64,000 nucleotides of DNA from contig JAQWQJ010000019.1 of the NCBI GenBank assembly GCA_029244725.1, positions 1 to 64,000 on the forward strand. The letters run 5' to 3'. A program made the position numbers and the translations under genes. Under the pieces are notes generated by a model, which saw nothing but the letters and a program-made list of their open reading frames with translations, made no database searches and was not told the origin of the DNA. Shown in pieces: positions 61,368-64,000 of the stretch (positions are counted from its first letter, which is position 1; the number at the start of each line of letters is the position of its first letter). This stretch comes from Paracoccaceae bacterium (GTDB taxonomy: Bacteria > Pseudomonadota > Alphaproteobacteria > Rhodobacterales > Rhodobacteraceae).

Positions 61368-62510
61368 TTAGTTGGAACTTGCTGCTTCTATTCGAGCCAT
61401 CAAATATTGGGCAAAATCGTAGTTCGGTCGCTCAAGATGGCTTAAATGACCTGGCACCGCGCGCTCCGAGCTTAAGCCTTTGTAGACCTTTTCGGTGCAA
61501 CCCCTGTCCTCGATATTCACGTCGTCCAACAGCGTTTTAAGGGCGGTAAAGTTTTCTTTGGCATCAGCGTCATCTGCGTAGTCGTCGGACATTCCTCCAC
61601 CAAACCGAATATGAACTTGGCCGGGGCCGTTGGGATGCAACGATAAATACCAAAAGTAGCCAGGCGTTAAAGTAATCAACAGGCTTGGGTAAATCGCCAA
61701 TAGGAACGTCGTTCGTCGTTCCTCGCCTTGCAATCGATCATTCGACGGATGCGCCATTGCGATACGTAAAGAGTCATCCTTCAAAATTGTATGATAATTG
61801 AACGCGGGTAAACCGGGTGGGCACACCATGTCTTCTAACTTGGACAATCCGCCAATCGTTCCAGCGTGGCAAACCGGCAGGTGGTAGCTTTCCATGAAGT
61901 TCTCGGCGAGGACCTTCCAATTGGTGTCCCAAATATGCTCTTCGTAAAACGACTCCGAGTAATTGGTCATGTCATAACCAACTATCAGGTCTTCGACTTG
62001 GCTAAGCTGAACGGACACGTCGACGGCATTCTGATCTAAACTGATGAACACCCAACCCAGCCATTCCTGACATTTGATCTGAGGTAACTGATACTGATCT
62101 TTGCAAAACCCCTCGTTCAACGTCATCGCAGGCGCCGCGCGCAGAGACCCGTCCAAGTTGTAGGTCCAAGCGTGATAGGGGCAAACTATTGATCGCGCTT
62201 TGCCCCGTCCCTGAAGCAACGTTGACATCCGGTGTAGGCAAACATTGGACATCGCCCTTAGTTCACCTTCCCGATCACGGAGAACCAAGATCGGTTGCCC
62301 CGCCAATTCGCAGGTCGTGTATTCGCCAGGCTCAGTGAGAGCATCCGCACGTCCGACACAGAACCAATCTTTTGAGAAAATCTTCTTCAGTTCCTCATCA
62401 TGGAACTTATCAGACGTGTAAACCGATGGCGGCATAGCGCGCGCTTGCTCAAAGGGTAGAGCCGTATTTTGGCGAAGCTCACCGGTTGGATTTATATAGT
62501 TAGCAGGCAA
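61368..62510 (-). CDS. Second Rieske non-haem iron oxygenase, alpha subunit
   Basis: 380 residues. Rieske ligands C91/H93 (CLH) and C110/H113 (CPYH); iron site H210 and H215 in NFMESYHLPVCH with bridging E207, and DIEDRGC near 325. Paralogous to the oxygenase at 56540 but clearly diverged. TTG start at 62510 is supported by AAGGGA 7 bases upstream and by conserved N-terminal residues LPFEQARAMPPSVYT. Stands alone, convergent to the AlkD-like gene; no reductase nearby. Likely demethylates or hydroxylates a small amine or aromatic substrate. Confidence 0.9.
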   Translation of the reverse strand: MPANYINPTGELRQNTALPFEQARAMPPSVYTSDKFHDEELKKIFSKDWFCVGRADALTEPGEYTTCELAGQPILVLRDREGELRAMSNVCLHRMSTLLQGRGKARSIVCPYHAWTYNLDGSLRAAPAMTLNEGFCKDQYQLPQIKCQEWLGWVFISLDQNAVDVSVQLSQVEDLIVGYDMTNYSESFYEEHIWDTNWKVLAENFMESYHLPVCHAGTIGGLSKLEDMVCPPGLPAFNYHTILKDDSLRIAMAHPSNDRLQGEERRTTFLLAIYPSLLITLTPGYFWYLSLHPNGPGQVHIRFGGGMSDDYADDADAKENFTALKTLLDDVNIEDRGCTEKVYKGLSSERAVPGHLSHLERPNYDFAQYLMARIEAASSN

Positions 62511-62684
62511 AATCTAATCCCTTCGACAGTACGCTTTCGCGTTCCCACGGAAGTCTTGGCAGATTTCGAACGTCGATTCAAATGTGCCGCTGGGTCGTAA
62601 TTCAACGATAAATCGATTGCCGGGTGAGCCATTTTTCAAACCCGAATGGCCCAAAGAAAAGCTGAGGCCACCAACTGCTTAGGC

Positions 62685-63131
62685 TTAAGTAACAATCGAC
62701 TGGTTCAATTTTCGCAGCAGTGGGTCGATCCGGCCGTTTGTGAGAGAGGCTAATGTTTTATTATCCAACGATCTGAAAAACGCTTCCTGAGCGTCGTGTA
62801 GTGCCGACTTCAACTCGCATGACGGCGCCAGAATACACGTACCGCCATCTCCACGCATACACTCGGCAACGCCGTCTTGACCCTCAAGCTTTCTTACAAT
62901 TTTACCCACTGTAATCGCAGAGGGGTCCCCTATGAGGTGCAGTCCACCCGAACGCCCGCGCGTTGACGAAACGTACCCCTCACGCACCAACCATTGAGTT
63001 ACTTTTGCGACGTGGTTGAATTTTGCATCATGTATTTCTGATATCTGTCGGGTCGTTAGCTTCTGATCTTGCGCCGCAGTAAGATGCATGAGCACCCGCA
63101 ATGTGTAGTCAGTAAACGTGGATAATTGCAT
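62685..63131 (-). CDS. Rrf2-family regulator (NsrR-like)
   Basis: 148 residues: winged helix with TTRQISEIHDAKFNHVAKVT and cysteines C91, C99 and C105 (C-x7-C-x5-C) as in the iron-sulfur site of NsrR. Next to a group III truncated globin and a small membrane protein, it most likely senses nitric oxide and controls that operon. Confidence 0.87.
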   Translation of the reverse strand: MQLSTFTDYTLRVLMHLTAAQDQKLTTRQISEIHDAKFNHVAKVTQWLVREGYVSSTRGRSGGLHLIGDPSAITVGKIVRKLEGQDGVAECMRGDGGTCILAPSCELKSALHDAQEAFFRSLDNKTLASLTNGRIDPLLRKLNQSIVT

Positions 63132-63178
63132 GCGCCACTCCTGCCAAAAGTTATAAATCGCTTAGATATTGATCAAAC

Positions 63179-63580
63179 TTATTCTAAGAGATTTGGAATT
63201 GCTTCATTTCGCCGGCGCGCATTATCGAGTCCCATTGACGGCCCGCGTCCAATCCGATGGGCCAAAGTTGACCATTGAATTCGCTGTGGATCAGAAAGTT
63301 TTTGGGCAAGCACCTCGTCAAACAACCTAAGCCAAATCGCGAAGTGATCGACCTCGACATTTCCGGCAGCCCTGTGAACTTGCATTGGATTGCCGCTATA
63401 CGAATTCTCGTACAAAATGGCGTTTGCCCAGAAACGCGTTATCTTTTCCTCATGGAACGCCCAGTCGGTCACGTGTTTTTCAAACACAGGACCAAGCGTC
63501 GCATCTGCCCGCACCCGAGTATAGAAAGCCGAGACAACCGATCCAATTTCTTGGCGGGTCAGATGAATTCTTTCCAACAT
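63179..63580 (-). CDS. Group III truncated haemoglobin
   Basis: 133 residues; pattern YENSYSGNPMQVHRAAGNVE followed by VDHFAIWLRLFDE is characteristic of group III trHb, with H69 the probable proximal haem ligand and W51 in the distal region (FWANAILY). Starts directly after the stop of the small membrane protein (TAA-ATG), 47 bases before the NsrR-like gene. Likely role in nitric oxide or oxygen chemistry. Confidence 0.9.
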   Translation of the reverse strand: MLERIHLTRQEIGSVVSAFYTRVRADATLGPVFEKHVTDWAFHEEKITRFWANAILYENSYSGNPMQVHRAAGNVEVDHFAIWLRLFDEVLAQKLSDPQRIQWSTLAHRIGRGPSMGLDNARRRNEAIPNLLE

Positions 63581-63736
63581 TTAGACAGCGATTATCCACA
63601 CGAAAATCAAGGCAACCACAGAATAGACAAGTGTATTGATCATCCATCGGATCAACCCCGCATCGGCCGTTGGATCAACGCCAAGTCGCTCACAAACTTT
63701 CGTCCCTGGCCAAAGAAACATATCTGAAACTGACAT
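63581..63736 (-). CDS. Small single-span membrane protein
   Basis: 51 codons from ATG 63736 with AGGAG 7 bases upstream. The first 30 residues are soluble (MSVSDMFLWPGTKVCERLGV, then DPTADAGLIRW) and residues about 31-50 form one transmembrane helix (NTLVYSVVALIFVWIIAV). The stop is immediately followed by the truncated-haemoglobin ATG. First gene of the operon; no family assigned. Confidence 0.8.
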   Translation of the reverse strand: MSVSDMFLWPGTKVCERLGVDPTADAGLIRWMINTLVYSVVALIFVWIIAV

Positions 63737-63783
63737 TGTGAACTCCTACTTTCAGTCACGGCGATCACTATGGAATTTAATAC

Positions 63784-63796
63784 GCATTGTAAATGC
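63784..63796. promoter_or_regulatory. Candidate NsrR-type operator
   Basis: GCATT-GTA-AATGC is a perfect inverted repeat about 48 bases before the small membrane protein start. The repeat with its flanking ATTTAATAC resembles AT-rich NsrR sites containing GCAT/ATGC arms, so autoregulation of the globin/NsrR operon is plausible. Confidence 0.4.
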
Positions 63797-63950
63797 CTAA
63801 TAAACTTTGTCGATAATACCAGTCACCCAGTTGGCGTTCTCAGACATCAATTTTGAGGAAAATTTTAATCGGGCAATTGGTAATTGGTCAAAAGTCGTTC
63901 CCAATCAGCAAACGATTGTAATTTGAAAATGGGTTCACTTTTTCGGAAAA

Positions 63951-64000
63951 TTACCCAATACCAGCCTCACGCATCGTGTAGTCAACGCGTTCCAGAAACG
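63951..64000 (-). CDS. Possible C-terminal end of an unknown gene
   Basis: On the minus strand the last bases read FLERVDYTMREAGIG followed by TAA at 63953-63951, with no stop before the window edge. The composition looks like a genuine protein end, but 15 residues cannot identify a family. The 190 or so bases between it and the operator candidate show nothing else. Confidence 0.35.
   Translation of the reverse strand, partial: FLERVDYTMREAGIG

Noticed and set aside
63131-63179. FNR-like site (TTGATCAA) before the NsrR-like gene
   Set aside because: The two half-sites are directly joined instead of separated by four bases, so it does not fit the FNR/Anr consensus.
1-64000. CRISPR arrays, tRNA or rRNA genes, complete insertion sequences, prophage
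   Set aside because: No regularly spaced repeats, cloverleaf-like segments, intact transposase or phage structural genes were seen by eye.

Overview
The window reads as one contiguous stretch of an alphaproteobacterial chromosome. It most likely comes from a marine Rhodobacterales (Roseobacter-group) bacterium: GC is moderate, coding density is high, and it holds a complete beta-hydroxyaspartate cycle, a non-pyrrolysine MttB next to a dimethylglycine-dehydrogenase-like flavoprotein, TctCBA-type and sugar ABC transporters, and many LysR/IclR/GntR-controlled catabolic operons. No rRNA, tRNA, CRISPR array or intact insertion sequence was seen. The assignment is by gene content only; no search could be run.

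Left part (1-20600). A peptide-type solute-binding protein cut by the window edge is followed by a LysR regulator divergent from a sterol-desaturase/SDR/RidA operon. A 1-kb scar then holds fragments of a MobC-like protein, a recombinase-like start and an IS3-family transposase around a perfect inverted repeat. Next come bhcR and bhcABCD (glyoxylate assimilation through beta-hydroxyaspartate). A second scar contains a truncated, frameshifted kbl remnant. An mttB/dehydrogenase operon faces a LysR gene and a polytopic membrane protein. A MarR-type gene and a MOSC-domain gene, both visibly broken, end this part.

Middle part (20602-36000). A long overlapping minus-strand operon carries a sugar ABC transporter, an Idh/MocA oxidoreductase, two SIS isomerases/deaminases, a GlcNAc-type ROK kinase, a GatZ/KbaZ-like protein, NagA and CutC. 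Facing it are a GntR/UTRA regulator, a GH20 hexosaminidase lacking a signal peptide and an MFS transporter. Together these form an amino-sugar (chito-oligosaccharide, possibly also GalNAc) utilisation locus.

Right-middle part (36106-47270). An IclR gene heads a minus-strand operon with an omega-aminotransferase, an MBL hydrolase, an AGXT2L-type phospho-lyase and an APH-type kinase. It diverges from a plus-strand operon with a tripartite tricarboxylate transporter, an aldehyde dehydrogenase and a Tm-1-like protein. The pairing of kinase, phospho-lyase and aldehyde dehydrogenase suggests catabolism of a hydroxylated amine or amino acid through a phosphorylated intermediate.

Right part (47267-64000). 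HpaR controls a homoprotocatechuate meta-cleavage operon (hpaF, hpaE, a small unknown gene, hpaD, an aromatic-amino-acid decarboxylase, hpaG, hpaH). Facing it is a minus-strand operon: HpaB hydroxylase, RidA, a Rieske oxygenase, a DUF1028 protein, HutD, and an unusual flavin reductase fused to a LysR effector-binding domain with no DNA-binding domain. The effector domain closely resembles that of the LysR regulator divergent from this operon, which makes this the most interesting object in the window. An AlkD-like protein, a second Rieske oxygenase and an NsrR-like/truncated-haemoglobin/small-membrane-protein group follow.
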